This document shows, in pieces, positions 11,201-22,198 of a stretch of DNA of 64,000 nt. The number at the start of each line of letters is the position of its first letter. Position 1 is the stretch's first letter. The notes below the pieces were generated by a model. The model saw nothing but the letters and a program-made list of their open reading frames with translations. It made no database searches and was not told the origin of the DNA. Origin of the DNA: Pyropia yezoensis (lineage: Eukaryota > Rhodophyta > Bangiophyceae > Bangiales > Bangiaceae); contig CM020620.1 in assembly GCA_009829735.1 (NCBI GenBank), forward strand, positions 8,758,545 to 8,822,544, in the 5' to 3' direction. The position numbers and the translations under genes were made by a program.

Positions 11201-12141
11201 GGCAGAGGCGTTCGTGCGAGCAGCTGCAGCGGCGCGGAAATGGTTCGAGTTGACGGAGGGGGGGGGCAGGCAGTGAGTAGTGAGGGCGGCGGAGCGATGA
11301 CGAGCAAGGTACCAGAGACTGTGTGCCGACGCTCGACGCGGGCAGCGCGCAGGCTGCGGCGGGAGGCGCGGCCACGCGCGCGCGACTTCGCGGGCGCCAC
11401 CGCCCACGCACCGGCGACAAGCGGCCTCTCAGCTGTAGCTAGGGGGGGGGGGCGGCCGCTGGCAGCAGGGTTTGGTGCGCGGCGCGCCCATCCCGCTCCC
11501 ACCGACCGCCTGCCGCGTGGCAGGGCGGGCGATCGGCCAGGATGGGCTGCGGACTGACAGGGTCGGACAGTCTGCCACTGTAACCAATACAGTACATACA
11601 TACTCCGGTAGAGGGACACATGAATGTGCAGGGCCCCAGACCAGTCCAAAGCGCAGTGCCAACGTCCTGAGAGTACAAACAGCGACGAAAATGGACCAGC
11701 TGGAGGCAAAAGTAAAATTGTTGGTAGCCGCTTGTCAAGTCAAGGCTATATTTGACTATTACAGGAGTTGGAAGAGCATGGCGTCAGCATGACATTATGT
11801 AATTAGAAGAGAGCTGCGCAGAGAGGCCAGCCACGTGGCTCCCCCCGCGCGCTTCTCTCAGGCAACAACCGCTTATCCCGGCGGATACCAGCACCATCGC
11901 TCCCCCCGCTGTGCTTCCCTCTCGGTGTGCCCGTCTTCCTACCAGCTACCATTTCCTGCAGTCCTCATTCGTTTATGTGCCAACTGCTGTTCTTGTGTCT
12001 CTTCACACGACCTGGGGGAGAACCCAGAACTCTGCGGAAGGGGTGCCGTACTGCCGCGGCCGCTGCAGCACCGCACACCTCTCCTGCCGGGCCTTCACGA
12101 GCTCCCCCTCATCCCCCACTCCCCGTTCTCTTACCTCAGCA
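11201..12141. other. Divergent intergenic region between CBM48 and BIN4-like genes
   Basis: The two flanking genes are transcribed away from each other, so this ~940 bp should hold both promoters. I cannot point to a specific TATA or operator. No supported gene lies inside. Confidence 0.45.
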
Positions 12142-13143
12142 ATGGCAGAACTGGAGGAGGAGGTACTGGACTTGGTAGGCGGGTATGGCAGTGACGATGG
12201 CGGCGGTGACGATGGGGACGGGGTCGGGGCCTATGTCTCGGACGGAGCCGACTATGACGATGCCGTCGAGGGCGCCGACGGGAGCGCCAACTATACGGAC
12301 GTGGATGGGTCTCAGCTGGGCGGCGTCGGCGACGGCAATGGCAATGACGGTGGGGGTGCCTCACCGTCGCTGGCTGCCGTTGCAGACGGCGGTAGCGGGA
12401 CGACGCCACCCCCAACCCCCCCCCCCGGCGGAGGGGCGGGCGCCAGTCTGCCGCTTGTCGCCCGCCTCGACAATAACGTGGCGCTCTTTGCGGCCGAAGA
12501 CACCAGCCTGGACCTGTCGGGCGACGTGGGCGCCGTTGGCCGGGTGCAGCTGCTGCCCCCCCCCGCGTCGCCACCGGCGTCACCGCTGCCCGGCGTGACC
12601 GGCCGGGGGGCACGCCCGCCCCGCGTGACCGCCGCCGCGGCGGCGGCGGCGATGGAAGCGGCGGGCGGGCTGCGACTGGACCTCAAGGGCGTTGTCTACA
12701 CCGCATCGCGGGTGCCTCTGGCGGGAACCGCCCTGGTCATTTCGGTGGTGGGCGGGGAGGCCCGCGCGACCGCCGCCCTCACCGACGTATACAGCCTACG
12801 GCGGGAGGGGGAGCCCGCGGGGGGGGACGTGGAGGGAGCGGAGGGGGGTGCGGCTGCCGGCCTCCACGGCTATCTCAGCGACGATGACGGGGAGGAACAG
12901 CTGTCCCACATGTACGACGGCGGCGGGGGTGGCGGAGGGGGGGGGGGGGGCGCCGCAGGCGGGGGGGGGGGCGCCGCGGGCGACGCAGACGCCGCGACGC
13001 CGGGGGGGGGCGCGGCCGCGGGCGAGGTAGCCGGGGAGGGCGGGGGGGGGGCGCGGCCGCGGGCGGGGGGGGGGCGGGGGGGGGGGGGGCGCGGCAGGGG
13101 CAGGGGGCGGGGGGGGGGGGTCAAGCGCAAGGCGGGTGAGTGA
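12142..13143 (+). CDS. BIN4: BIN4-like subunit of the topoisomerase VI complex
   Basis: A 333-residue protein starting at ATG 12142 (MAELEEEVLDLVGGYGSDDG). The first ~90 residues are acidic and Gly/Asp-rich. The diagnostic block is at about residues 176-222: GLRLDLKGVVYTASRVPLAG followed by ALVISVVGGEARATAALTDV. It matches the pattern of plant BIN4/MIDGET (LDLKG.IY....VP....F..V..G..EAKIEA..ND), a DNA-binding component of topoisomerase VI needed for endoreduplication. A long poly-Gly tract follows. The C-terminus is an RGG/GRGRGRG basic tail ending VKRKAGE, AT-hook-like in character and suited to nuclear DNA binding. The family call rests on the central block from memory of the plant protein; the rest is low complexity. 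An in-frame upstream ATG at 11911 exists, but the sequence between is not protein-like. Confidence 0.6.
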   Translation: MAELEEEVLDLVGGYGSDDGGGDDGDGVGAYVSDGADYDDAVEGADGSANYTDVDGSQLGGVGDGNGNDGGGASPSLAAVADGGSGTTPPPTPPPGGGAGASLPLVARLDNNVALFAAEDTSLDLSGDVGAVGRVQLLPPPASPPASPLPGVTGRGARPPRVTAAAAAAAMEAAGGLRLDLKGVVYTASRVPLAGTALVISVVGGEARATAALTDVYSLRREGEPAGGDVEGAEGGAAAGLHGYLSDDDGEEQLSHMYDGGGGGGGGGGGAAGGGGGAAGDADAATPGGGAAAGEVAGEGGGGARPRAGGGRGGGGRGRGRGRGGGVKRKAGE

Positions 13144-13702
13144 CGGGCTGGCCCGCTGCCGCCGCTCTGGGGTGGGGGAGAGGGGGCGAGGGGGGAAGAC
13201 GGCCGCCGCGCCGGCGACCTGCCCACCCCACCAGCGGGTGACAGAAAAGTGAAGGCGTGGGCGCCTCACTGGTAGATGGGCGCCCGCTGCAGCTGACACC
13301 ACCGCGCGCCGCCACCGCCGCCGCCACAACTGCCGCCGCCGCCACCACCGTCGCCACTTCCAATGCTCCCAGAGCCGCCGCCGCCGCCGCCACCACCACG
13401 ATCGCTGCAGCCAGTATTGCCGCGGCCGAAGCACATAAGGCGACGCGCGCCAGGCAGGTGGCCCCAGAGGCCACGCCGACCGCCACGCGGCGGCCGCCAC
13501 CGTCACGAAGGACACAACCGCGGACAGTGCGACGCCCCCCACCGCCGCGGCACAGCGCGGCACGCCCCACTCTCCCTTCCCGCCCACCCTTGCCCTGCCC
13601 ACCTGCCCCGTCAACACCCCCCATCCCCCACCACCTACCCCTCTCGCCCTCCAACCCTCACTTGGCCCGTGCGCGCCGCAACCGCCGCGCAACGGGTGGC
13701 GC
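13144..13702. other. Convergent intergenic region with GCC/GGC repeats
   Basis: The region separates the 3' ends of the BIN4-like and MFAP1-like genes. It contains (GCC)n-type repeats around 13312-13400 that are open in all minus-strand frames. A C-terminal exon of the MFAP1-like gene might lie here, but I could not identify one. Confidence 0.4.
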
Positions 13703-14671
13703 TCAGAAGAAGACGCCGTCCTTGGCACGCGCCGGTGGCGGGTCCACTCCCCCCGCGGCGTCCGTCGCAGCCATCGCGCTAGCGTTGGCGGCGCCGGGGG
13801 CGGCAGCGCTTTCCTCCCCCTCCCCCCCCTTTAGCGGCCCTCCACTCGGGGCCTCCCCCCCCACCCCTCCCACCACCCCCCCCGCCAGCCGCGCCTCCTC
13901 CTCTGCCCGGTCCCGCACCAGCCGCCGCACCTCCCGCACCCGCCACGCGGCGGCGGCTGCGGCTTCGCCCGCCCAGGTTCCCCCCTCTGCCCACGCCTCG
14001 TCCTGCGCCGCCACGTCGGGGGGCTCGGCGGCTGTGGCACCGTCGCCCCCAGCAGCCCACCGGGGGTCATCCCCCGCCGCCGTCGCCGCCGCGGCGGCAT
14101 CGTCGGCAGCTACAACGGCGGCAGCGGCCGCCGCCGCCGCCGCCCGACGCCGCGCCGCGTCGGCGGCCGCCCGGGAGGCGGCAGTGGCGGCGGCCGCAGC
14201 GGCGGCGGCGGCGGCCCGGCGGCCCGCGGTGGGGGTGTAGACGGGCTTGGCGGCCACCCCCCGGGGGGGGAGGGCGGCGGGGGGCGGGGAAGAGAATGCG
14301 GAGGATGACTCGTCCGAGTCGGAAGAGGAAGACGAGGACGTGGTGCTTGGGGGGGCGGCCGCTGCCGCCGTCGGAGGAGGCCTTGGCGCCGCGCCGACGC
14401 CACCGCTGGCCGCCCGCCCGCCCCCGGGCGTCACGGCCCCTGGCGGCACCTCCTCCGCGGGGAGCCAGCCGCGGCACACAGGGGCGAGAGCGCGGTCGCC
14501 GCCGCCCACCCCCACCCCCCCCCCTCCCCCTCCTACCCCTCGGCCGGCACGCCCAGACCTGTCCCCATCCGCGTCCGAGTCCGAGGAAGAGGAGGAGGAG
14601 GCTGCTGCGGCGGGGGCCTTGCCACGAAAATGACGGCGGACGGGGGGGGCGGGACGGCGTGGCGGCGGCAT
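13703..14671 (-). CDS. MFAP1-like spliceosomal protein, C-terminus uncertain
   Basis: A 322-residue frame from ATG 14671. Two features recall MFAP1, a tri-snRNP/B-complex splicing factor. The first is the N-terminal PPVRRHFRGKAP followed by Ser/Asp runs (SSSSSSDSDADG and later TTSSSSSSDSDESSS). The second is a helix at about residues 240-262, AAWRVREVRRLVRDRAEEEA, matching the family's WKVRELKRIKRDREERE. The KPVYTPTAGRR segment could correspond to the family's F-V-P-K region. The conserved MFAP1 tail (KYYHRGAF... and ...NFGRSGRTK) is missing: the frame ends DGVFF at 13703. The gene may continue through an intron, or this may be a shortened homologue. It converges on the BIN4-like gene. Confidence 0.5.
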   Translation of the reverse strand: MPPPRRPAPPVRRHFRGKAPAAAASSSSSSDSDADGDRSGRAGRGVGGGGGGVGVGGGDRALAPVCRGWLPAEEVPPGAVTPGGGRAASGGVGAAPRPPPTAAAAAPPSTTSSSSSSDSDESSSAFSSPPPAALPPRGVAAKPVYTPTAGRRAAAAAAAAAATAASRAAADAARRRAAAAAAAAAVVAADDAAAAATAAGDDPRWAAGGDGATAAEPPDVAAQDEAWAEGGTWAGEAAAAAAWRVREVRRLVRDRAEEEARLAGGVVGGVGGEAPSGGPLKGGEGEESAAAPGAANASAMAATDAAGGVDPPPARAKDGVFF

Positions 14672-15950
14672 GGCTGGGACGTGGGGCAGGAGAGGACGGG
14701 GCGGGCGGGGAGCGGGGTGAGGGGAGGGAAAGCGCCACGCCGCCGCCGGGGGAGGGGGAGGCGAGGGCAGGGGGTGGCAGCTATCCTACAGGGCGGCCGC
14801 GGAGGCAGCTGGGACCGCCGGGGGAGCAAGAGCAAGACGTCCGAGGCAGACGACGCTCAGCCCCAGGTCCGTCATTGATGTACATGTACTTCTTCCATGA
14901 AATGGTACTGAATACATTTAATGACACGGCATCCGGATTACCCGTGGACACTGGCTAGCCGGAAAGTGAAAGCCTCAGCACGGGAAAAAACGGGCAACAC
15001 CGTTCGGTGGCTGGCTCTCCAGCGCGGGTCCAGTGTCAATGGATCTCTTTACGTTGAGGGGCGGCATTAGCTCAGTGCATACGTATTGGCCATCTATGCA
15101 TATAGGGCGGTACGGCAGACAGAGAGATCTTTGGTACGCAAAAAAAAGAGGCGGCTGCAAGGCGGACGCCCCCTCCCCCCCCCGCCGCCCCACTCAAAGG
15201 TGGAAATTTCAGGTACATCCCAGAAGAGGATGGCCACAGTCAGCGCCAGTCTCGCGCCAGCCACTCGGCGCGCACGCGCGCACCACGGCGAAGCAATGGC
15301 AGATCCAGTCAAAGAACCGCCCGATGCAGCCGGAGCTGGGAAGCCCGACTTCGCGATCACAGTCTCGGGGACGTTGTTCAGCGTGTGGCCTGCAGTCATT
15401 GTACCGAAATGGAGATGAGAATGCTACATACAGAGGCACCCCGCTACAGCACAGGGTGCTCCGAACCATATAGCACGCCTATGTACTACAACAGGCATAG
15501 CAGTTCCCGGGCGCCCCCTCCCTCGTCTTTGCAGGCGGCGGTCACGTCAGGGGGCACGCCCCACTGGGGACTTGGAGGCGATGGGCTCCCTCTGCAGAGC
15601 CACTCCCCGGCCGAACAGCCCCGCCACGCCCCGCCCCGCGCAGTCACGCCTATCCGCCCCGCGGCAGCGTGCCGTTCCGCCAGGCGGTCCATCGACACCG
15701 CCTCTGCAGCTGCCGAGACCCCACACCTCCCCGCGCAGAACCGCCCCCCATGCCCGACGGGCGAGGAGGGCGACCGGCGACGCGACGCAGGCCCGCCGAA
15801 AATGCAGACCCCGCCTTGCGCGCCCCCGACCGTCCTTGACAATGGCCAGCGTCTCGGGTCCTCGGCTATGGCAGAAACTGATCCTCCTCCGCCCCTCCCG
15901 TCTCCTCCTTCCAACCCCCCCCCCCACTTCCGCCCCCCGCCTTCCTTCTT
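14672..15950. other. No supported gene
   Basis: The region contains the upstream DNA of the MFAP1-like gene and the downstream DNA of the SANT gene. A minus-strand frame at 15486-15914 is in the same frame as the SANT gene's last exon and could hold a further exon, but it shows no recognisable domain. Confidence 0.4.
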
Positions 15951-17235
15951 TCACCTGTAGCCCGCCATGTACCGCCTGTGGGCGTCGCGCAGCCGGGCGC
16001 TGCGGCGCTTCAACACGCTCACGCGTGTGACGAGCGCGTGGCGGGAGCGGCGCTTGGTGAGGGTGGCGGCGACACCCCCCCAGCGCCCCCACCCCACCGT
16101 CACCACCGCGTCAATGAGCGCCTCGTCGTCGGCGGGCGTCCACGGCACGCGGGTGGGGGGACGGGCCGTCTCGCGGCGGCGACCGTACGCGGCCGCCACC
16201 GCCGGGCACCCGTGGCGGAGGGTGGAGGCGAGCCCCCGGAGGCTCGCCACGGACCGCCGCGGGCCGGGCAGCGCCGCCGCGAGGGCGTCCCAGCGGCCCC
16301 AGCCGAGCTCCACCAGCAGCGCCCGCACCGCCGCGCGGTCGGCGGCAGAGTAGGGACGCCGCGTGGCGGGGGGGGGGTGCTGCCCCGCTGCCGAGGGCGA
16401 GGCGGGCTCCCCGCCGCCGCCGCTGCCAGAGGGCTCGGCGGTGTGGGCGGCGCCGGCGTCGGCGGCGGCGCTGGCCGCGCCGCCCGCCCCTTCACCAGCG
16501 GCGGGAGCCGAAAAGGGTGGACAGGGGAAGGCGTGGGGGGGGGGGGGGGGGGGGGGGACGGCGGGAGGGCAGCGGTCGCGACACCCATCGCATGGCGGCT
16601 GTCCCCACCTGCCACCGGCGCTGCCGTCAGCGATGCCAGGGGCGGCAGCGCATGCAGCGGCTGCAGCGGCTGCAGAGAGGACAGTGAGGACAAGGGTGGC
16701 AATGGCCCCCGCGGCGGCAGTGATGACACTGGTGGGTCCGGTGGGCCCAGCGACAGCGACGGCAGCGGTGGCAGCGACGGTGGCGCCGGCGACCACCGGC
16801 CGCCCTCCGAGCCGTCGTCGCCGCGGCCGGCACGGGAGCCCGCTGCCAAGACGGGGGCGGCCGACCCCGACCACCCCGATCGGACGTCCATACCCGCCGC
16901 CGCCGGGGCGGGGTAAGGCTGGGTGCCGACGGGGGCACCGTCGGCGACTACCGACGCTGCCAGCAGGCCCTGCCAGTCGGGCAATTGGGCGTCGACGACC
17001 CCGGGGGCGGCGCCGACGGCAACGTCTCTGGCGGCCGCCGCCGCGGGGCGGGCGCCGTCCCTGCTCCGTGCTTCGACGGCGGCCAGCAGGGCCGACACGG
17101 GCGGCAGGCGCCACCCATCAGACTTGGGCAGCGCCGCCGACGGCAGCGGTAACCGCGCCTGAGACGGCGGTGGTGGCCGCAGCGGCTGCAGCGGCAGCGG
17201 CTGCTGCATCGGTGGCGGTGGCGGCGGCGGCGGCG

Positions 17236-17268
<33 letters not shown>

Positions 17269-17455
17269 GGGGCGGCAGCAATGGCGGCCGGGGTGCGGGC
17301 CACGAAGAAGGAGCCCCGCGGGGCGCCCCCGCGGGTGCCGCTGGCAGCTGCGGCGGCGACCGCCGCGGAAGGGGGCGCGGCGGCCGCGCCGCGCTGCCGC
17401 CGCCCGCGCCAGCTGGTAGCGCACAGGACGACACCGGGGAGCCCATCTGCAGCAT
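15951..17455 (-). CDS. SANT/Myb-like DNA-binding protein, frame broken at a 23-nt homopolymer
   Basis: The N-terminal part runs from ATG 17455 (MLQMGSPVSS; an alternative Met lies at 17446) and is Pro/Ala-rich, with a poly-Pro block (PPLPPPPPPPPPMQQPLPLQ) and several Leu/Pro/Ser repeats. It reaches a 23-base C run (minus strand, 16557-16535), where the frame changes. The C-terminal part then carries two tandem SANT-like repeats. The first is YSAADRAAVRALLVELGWGR followed by WDALAAALPG. The second is VPWTPADDEALIDAVVTVGW followed by GRWGGVAATLTKRR. The regularly spaced Trp/helix pattern is that of Myb repeats, so a chromatin or transcription role is likely. The frame shift equals one missing base in the homopolymer. 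The frame stops at 15951, but the last codons read CTACAG|GTGAAAG, a plausible splice donor (exon end 15955), so a further exon is possible. Confidence 0.65.
16535..16557. repeat. 23-nt G/C homopolymer inside the SANT gene
   Basis: An uninterrupted run of 23 G on the plus strand (C on the coding strand, poly-Pro). The coding frame differs on either side of it. Confidence 0.9.
17215..17275. repeat. (GGC)n microsatellite coding poly-Pro in the SANT gene
   Basis: Near-perfect GGC trinucleotide repeats on the plus strand, read as Pro codons on the minus strand. They encode the poly-Pro block of the SANT/Myb-like protein. Confidence 0.8.
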
Positions 17456-20400
17456 GTCGCCGCCGCCGCCCGCCGCGCCCGCTGCCGCTGCGTCGCTGCC
17501 ACCCCTGTCCCGCACGCCACGGGCAACGGGGGGTGTCGGGGAGTGCGCGACGGCAACGCGGGGGGGGCGGGAAAGGTATGGGCAAGGGGTGCGTGAGGCG
17601 GCAGTGAAGGGACGAGGGCGGCTCCTCCGGCTCCCCCAAGGGCGTCCCTTCCCCCCCGAGACGTCCCGGCCCCCCCCAAGGCGGGGGAGTGCGGCCCCCG
17701 AGCGATAGCCCGCGGGGGGACGGGCGAGCGTGTGGGTGGGCGGGCGGGGGCGGTCCCGCGGGCGTGTGTCTGTTTGCGGTGAGGCGCGCCGTGGATGGAG
17801 CGCGCACGCGTATAGGGGGGTGCGTGGGGGCAACGCAAGCCGATCGTGGCCCCCACCCACGTCGCCCCCACGTACCCGACGGGTCCGAGGCGCGCGGGGC
17901 AGCGGCGTAGAAACTGCCGCCGCGGTCGGGTCGGGCCCTCCCTCACACTCGCATACCCCCCCGACCACCACCACCACCACCGGCACCAGGCACCTCAACG
18001 CCACCACCAGACTACCAGACCACCACCCCCACCGCGAAGGGGAAGGGTGTGAGCGGTGTGTGTGTGCGCGCCCCGTCCGCGAGGGGGGGGGGCGGAGAGT
18101 AGAGCGGGGAGGGTACCGTAGGTATCCTCGCGAAGGTTCCGCTGGGAGCGTGCTCGCACGGTGGGCCCAGCTCGGCCGGGAAGCAAACAGGAATGAAACG
18201 TCGTCAAAAAGAGGGTGGGGGGGGCTGAGACGGGTGCGAGTGCAATACCACACGGCCTATGGAGAGTGCACGCATGTGTGGACGCCAGCGACGAGGGGGG
18301 GGGGCGGGGGGCTTGGGGGGGCGGAGGGAGGGGGGACGGCGGCGGGCCACAGGGGGCGCGCCGCCGTAGAGCCGCGGGGGTGTGGCGGGGAGGGGGAGGG
18401 AGAAGAATGGGGTGGCATACGATGGGGCGGTCTGGAGAGAGCGCAAAAGCAAAGATGGGGCCGGCAAGGTGGGGCGGGTGGTCGCCCGCCCCCTCCCTGA
18501 GCAGTCCACGATACTCAGTCGCAGCAGTCTCGCACGCTGGGTGCTGTCGGTGCCGTGCGGCGTGGCTTTCGTCCCTCCATGGGGGACTCTCCCCTGGGGA
18601 CCCCACCCAGTGGCAAGGTCCGCGCTCTTACCGCGTGGAGTGTGGGTGGCATGCCGATGCGATGCGTACGCACTCTTCATGGAGCCCAGGAGGCCCCAGA
18701 AGGGCGGGCACGGCGGCTGTGGAGCTTCCCCCCTCGGGGGGGCGGTGTTGCCCTGGGACGCGCAGCAGCCAGCTGTCCGTCAGCCAACAAAACTTACAAA
18801 ACTTTGTAGGCTGCGAAAGGTGTGCAAGCCACAGACGCGCCCACGCCTCATGGCGAGGCGGGGGTGGTGGGGGGAGGGGAGGGTGTGCCGACCACGAGGC
18901 CACGCCCCCCCCCCCCCCCCCGATACTGTACACGGTGCACACGGCGGTGGCCCTGCTTTCCGCCGCAAAAAAAAAACGCCGGGCCCAAAACCACTCGGCT
19001 TACTCCTGGTGTGCAAGGGGCTCCTTCCAACAGACGGCCACAGCGTGGCGCGTCGGGGAGGGGCGGTAGTGCGCGCACGCAAGAAAAAACATACAACGAG
19101 CGGTTGGAGGTGCCCGCCCGTGGACGTTCCGACCGGCCCCGCTGCGGCGGGGGCGCTGTGTCCATATGTACTGGGACCTGCTGTGGACCACACACACCGA
19201 GCCGGGTGGGGAGGGGGGGGTAGGGGGTGCCGACACGAAGGTCGTCCTGCGCTGGATGGGCTGTGCTCGTGGTGGCGGCCTGCATCTGCGGTAAGAATAG
19301 AAAGAAATATATATGAGGTGGTGTTTCGTGTCGTCCTCTGAGCATCCCCTGTGCGTCATGTTGTCCACGGGCGACGGCCGTCGGCCCAATGATATATCGT
19401 TTTTAGGCCATCATCGCGTATGTACAGTACTACGCGCGAACCGCCAAAATCTTGGCGAAGGAGCGGTGTCTGGTGTGCCTCGGCGGGCGCCGCTGAGCGC
19501 AAGCCAGCTACGGCGCGACTTGCAGGCAGAGTACGCTGGGCCACCGATTCAGCAGCTGCCGTTGGAGCAGGTACTGCTGTACAGAGGCAGGGTCGAGGAC
19601 AGAAGTCAACACGTCGACGCTCCTCCGTCCGTGTGAATGCGACGCGAGGTCCACGGAGAAGTTTGACGGTCCACAAGGGGCAGCCGCACTTCTTTCGTCG
19701 CACGTGGCACTGGTTGTAGGACGGGGAGGAGGGGCAGGCAAGTAGCGGCCTTTTCACGAGGTGCTGATCGTGACGGTGCGCCATCGCAGCCTATGAGATG
19801 TAGACAAGAGAAGCAACTTGACGCATCTGAGCCTCGTTGCCGTGCGCGCAAAAAAAGCTTGCAGCAGAGAGCGGCTCACGACTGTGTGCCAACATGAAAG
19901 CCACTCGGGTGCGTGCAGACAGATGATGCCGGCCGCATTGTATATTTCCGTAGCCAGACGCGTGCGACGGGGACAGTAGGGACAACACAGCGAGCTGTAC
20001 AAAACAAGGGAATGATGTGCCTGCTCGAGGCAGGTGTCATTTGTTTAGCACGCCTTGCAGAAGGACCGCCAAAAGACGGCTATTCGTATCGTGGCTCGCA
20101 AGGGGGGATCCCCGCGAGAGCCGCGATGGATGACTCACGAACATACACAGTGTGCCCCCCCAAGGGGCCAGGCAACATATTGCGGGGGGGGGCACGTGGC
20201 TAGGAGGACGACGTTGGCTGTTGCCGTTGCTCCAAATCGTCCGCTCCCCCAGGAGGTGATCGCCAATGGAGAAAGCGGATGCCCCGGGGTGGCGCTCTAC
20301 GTTGTGAACACCCGTACCCCCCGCATGTTGGGCGCACGGGCGGTACGGGTCTGTCCTCTTGCGTGACAGAGGACGCAGACATAATCACGATGCCTAGAGT

Positions 20401-20800
20401 CGAGATGGCGACCGCCACAAGCGGAGAGTGGTGAAAGGGTAAAAACAGCAGCGATCTGCCGCCTGCCTGGCGGGTGGTGCCTCCCTTTGCAATGGGGTAG
20501 GCTCGCTGGTCCGACTCCAATACAACTGGTGCACAGAGCGACAAACAATAATATTAACACTCCCTGCCCCCTGGAGTGCTGGCCAGCACTGGATGGCTCT
20601 CGTCAGAGGTCGTCTCGACTTTTCGAGACGACGCATCGAGCAGCCACATGATGAAGTCTTGACATTGGCCACGGTGGTACTTTCCGCGAGTTCTAGAGAC
20701 AGACTTTAAACAAATTAGAAGAAATTGATTGCTAAGCATATGCATACGCTTGTTGAAGGTGCTTCGTGCCTTGCTCCCTCATCCCCCGCCTCGACCGAAC
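17456..20800. other. 3.3-kb region without a supported gene
   Basis: The left part (17.46-18.5 kb) is very G-rich promoter/leader-like DNA upstream of the SANT gene. A 17-nt C run sits at 18905-18921. From about 19.2 kb the composition becomes more balanced, with frames of up to ~140 codons on both strands, none with a recognisable domain. Confidence 0.4.
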
Positions 20801-22198
20801 TCAAAAAAAGAGACCTCCCAGCCCCACCGCGGCGGTGACCAGGCCAAGAAGAATTGCTCCACCCCCCACTGCCATGCGCGTCCACGCCGCCGTCTTACCC
20901 TCCCCTTCTCGCAGCTCGCTCCACCCCCGCATCGCCGACAGCCCGCCCGGCACGACAAACATAATGACCGCAATCGCCCCCCCCGCCACGTCATTGGCGG
21001 CCCCCAGGTCACGGAGCCCCCCGCTGACGGCGCCCACCCCCACACTTAACGCGGCGACCACGGCGACGCGGCGCCCGCCCGCGGGCTGGACGGCCCCCCA
21101 CACTCCTGCCTCCACCCGTCGCCGCAGCGGGATGACCAAAAGCGGGTAGGTGAGGACAAGGAGCGCCGCGATGGCCACACGCGCGACCGTAACAACGGGC
21201 GAGCCGTCGCCAACACCTGCCAGCACATTCAGCGGCACTCCCGTGCCGTGCGCGGTAAGCGCTCCCTCGGGGCCCGGGGTGGCGTAGAGGAGGAGGCCCG
21301 CCAGCCCAAACGGCACGTAGCAGGAAGTTAGCGTCACGACCGACCACCGAACCACAGCGTGGAGTCGCTGGCGGGTGGGCGAGGCCAACTCCCCCAGCGA
21401 GTCCGTGAGCACGTAATGAAAGGCGTATGGGAAGGCCACCAGCGGGAGCGTGGCCACCACGCCAACGGGGGAAACGCGGAGGGACGCCAGAGCCACCGCC
21501 ACCGACGCCACCGTCGGGTCGCCCACGACGCCCCCTTCTCCAGCCGCCAGCACGCTGACGAGCTGAACAACCAAAGCGGCGGCCAGCACGTAGCAGCCAC
21601 CCACTGCGATGGCCGACGTTGGCCCAAACGCAGCCAAGTCGCCCACCAGGCACGGCCCTGCCAGCGCCACGACTGTGCCAACCACCAGCCCCAACCGGGG
21701 CATCCACCCAAAGAGCGACGGCAAGAGCAGAGGCACCAGCTCCACCACCCCGCAGACGTAGCTCACCGCTGCCACGGCCAGTGCGCCACACACGGCCATA
21801 TCGGTGGCGGCGCCCGCCAGCAGCCCAAACGTGGCGCCAATGATGGAGCGCAGCGCGGGCGCGCCAGTCGCCCGCCCCGCGTCGGCCATCACCCCCGCCG
21901 ACCAGGCGGACGCCGCGGCCACAGCAACGAGAGTGGCAATACCCGCGGCGGGACCCCCGGCCGCGGCAAACGCGTGCGGGATGGAGAGGATGGATGCCCC
22001 AAAGGCGCACGCCGACAGGTTGAGCACCGACGCGGGGATGGTCGCGTGGGGGAGGGGCGTCCCCGCGCTGAGGGGCGTCCCCGTCCAGTCAACCGACAGG
22101 CGGTGGGCCGGGGGAAGGGGGGGCAGAGTGAATCCTTGGGCTTTGTGGGAGCCCCGGCCACCGTCGGTAGGCAGCAGCGGCGTGGAAGCCGACGCCAT
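20801..22198 (-). CDS. AAAP-family amino-acid/auxin permease-like transporter
   Basis: A 465-residue integral membrane protein from ATG 22198 (MASASTPLLPTDGG). A short hydrophilic N-terminus leads into about 11 hydrophobic segments along the whole length. The first segment carries the AAAP/SLC38-type signature (ATIPASVLNLSACAFGASIL followed by SIPHAFAAAGG), equivalent to the family's N-x-x-x-G-x-G-x-L-x-x-P-x-A motif in TM1. Later segments include LPLVAFPYAFHYVL and VARVAIAALLVLTYPLLVIP. Such carriers couple amino-acid uptake to proton or sodium gradients at the plasma or vacuolar membrane; substrate and location cannot be read from sequence. The frame is uninterrupted and ends GLGGLFF. In-frame upstream sequence is Pro-rich and probably leader. 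The thioesterase gene to the right is divergent. Confidence 0.85.
   Translation of the reverse strand: MASASTPLLPTDGGRGSHKAQGFTLPPLPPAHRLSVDWTGTPLSAGTPLPHATIPASVLNLSACAFGASILSIPHAFAAAGGPAAGIATLVAVAAASAWSAGVMADAGRATGAPALRSIIGATFGLLAGAATDMAVCGALAVAAVSYVCGVVELVPLLLPSLFGWMPRLGLVVGTVVALAGPCLVGDLAAFGPTSAIAVGGCYVLAAALVVQLVSVLAAGEGGVVGDPTVASVAVALASLRVSPVGVVATLPLVAFPYAFHYVLTDSLGELASPTRQRLHAVVRWSVVTLTSCYVPFGLAGLLLYATPGPEGALTAHGTGVPLNVLAGVGDGSPVVTVARVAIAALLVLTYPLLVIPLRRRVEAGVWGAVQPAGGRRVAVVAALSVGVGAVSGGLRDLGAANDVAGGAIAVIMFVVPGGLSAMRGWSELREGEGKTAAWTRMAVGGGAILLGLVTAAVGLGGLFF

Noticed and set aside
13257..14240. Plus-strand frame of 327 Ala/Ser/Pro-rich codons
   Set aside because: It is the complement of the MFAP1-like gene and of GCC repeats; the minus-strand reading has family motifs and this one has none.
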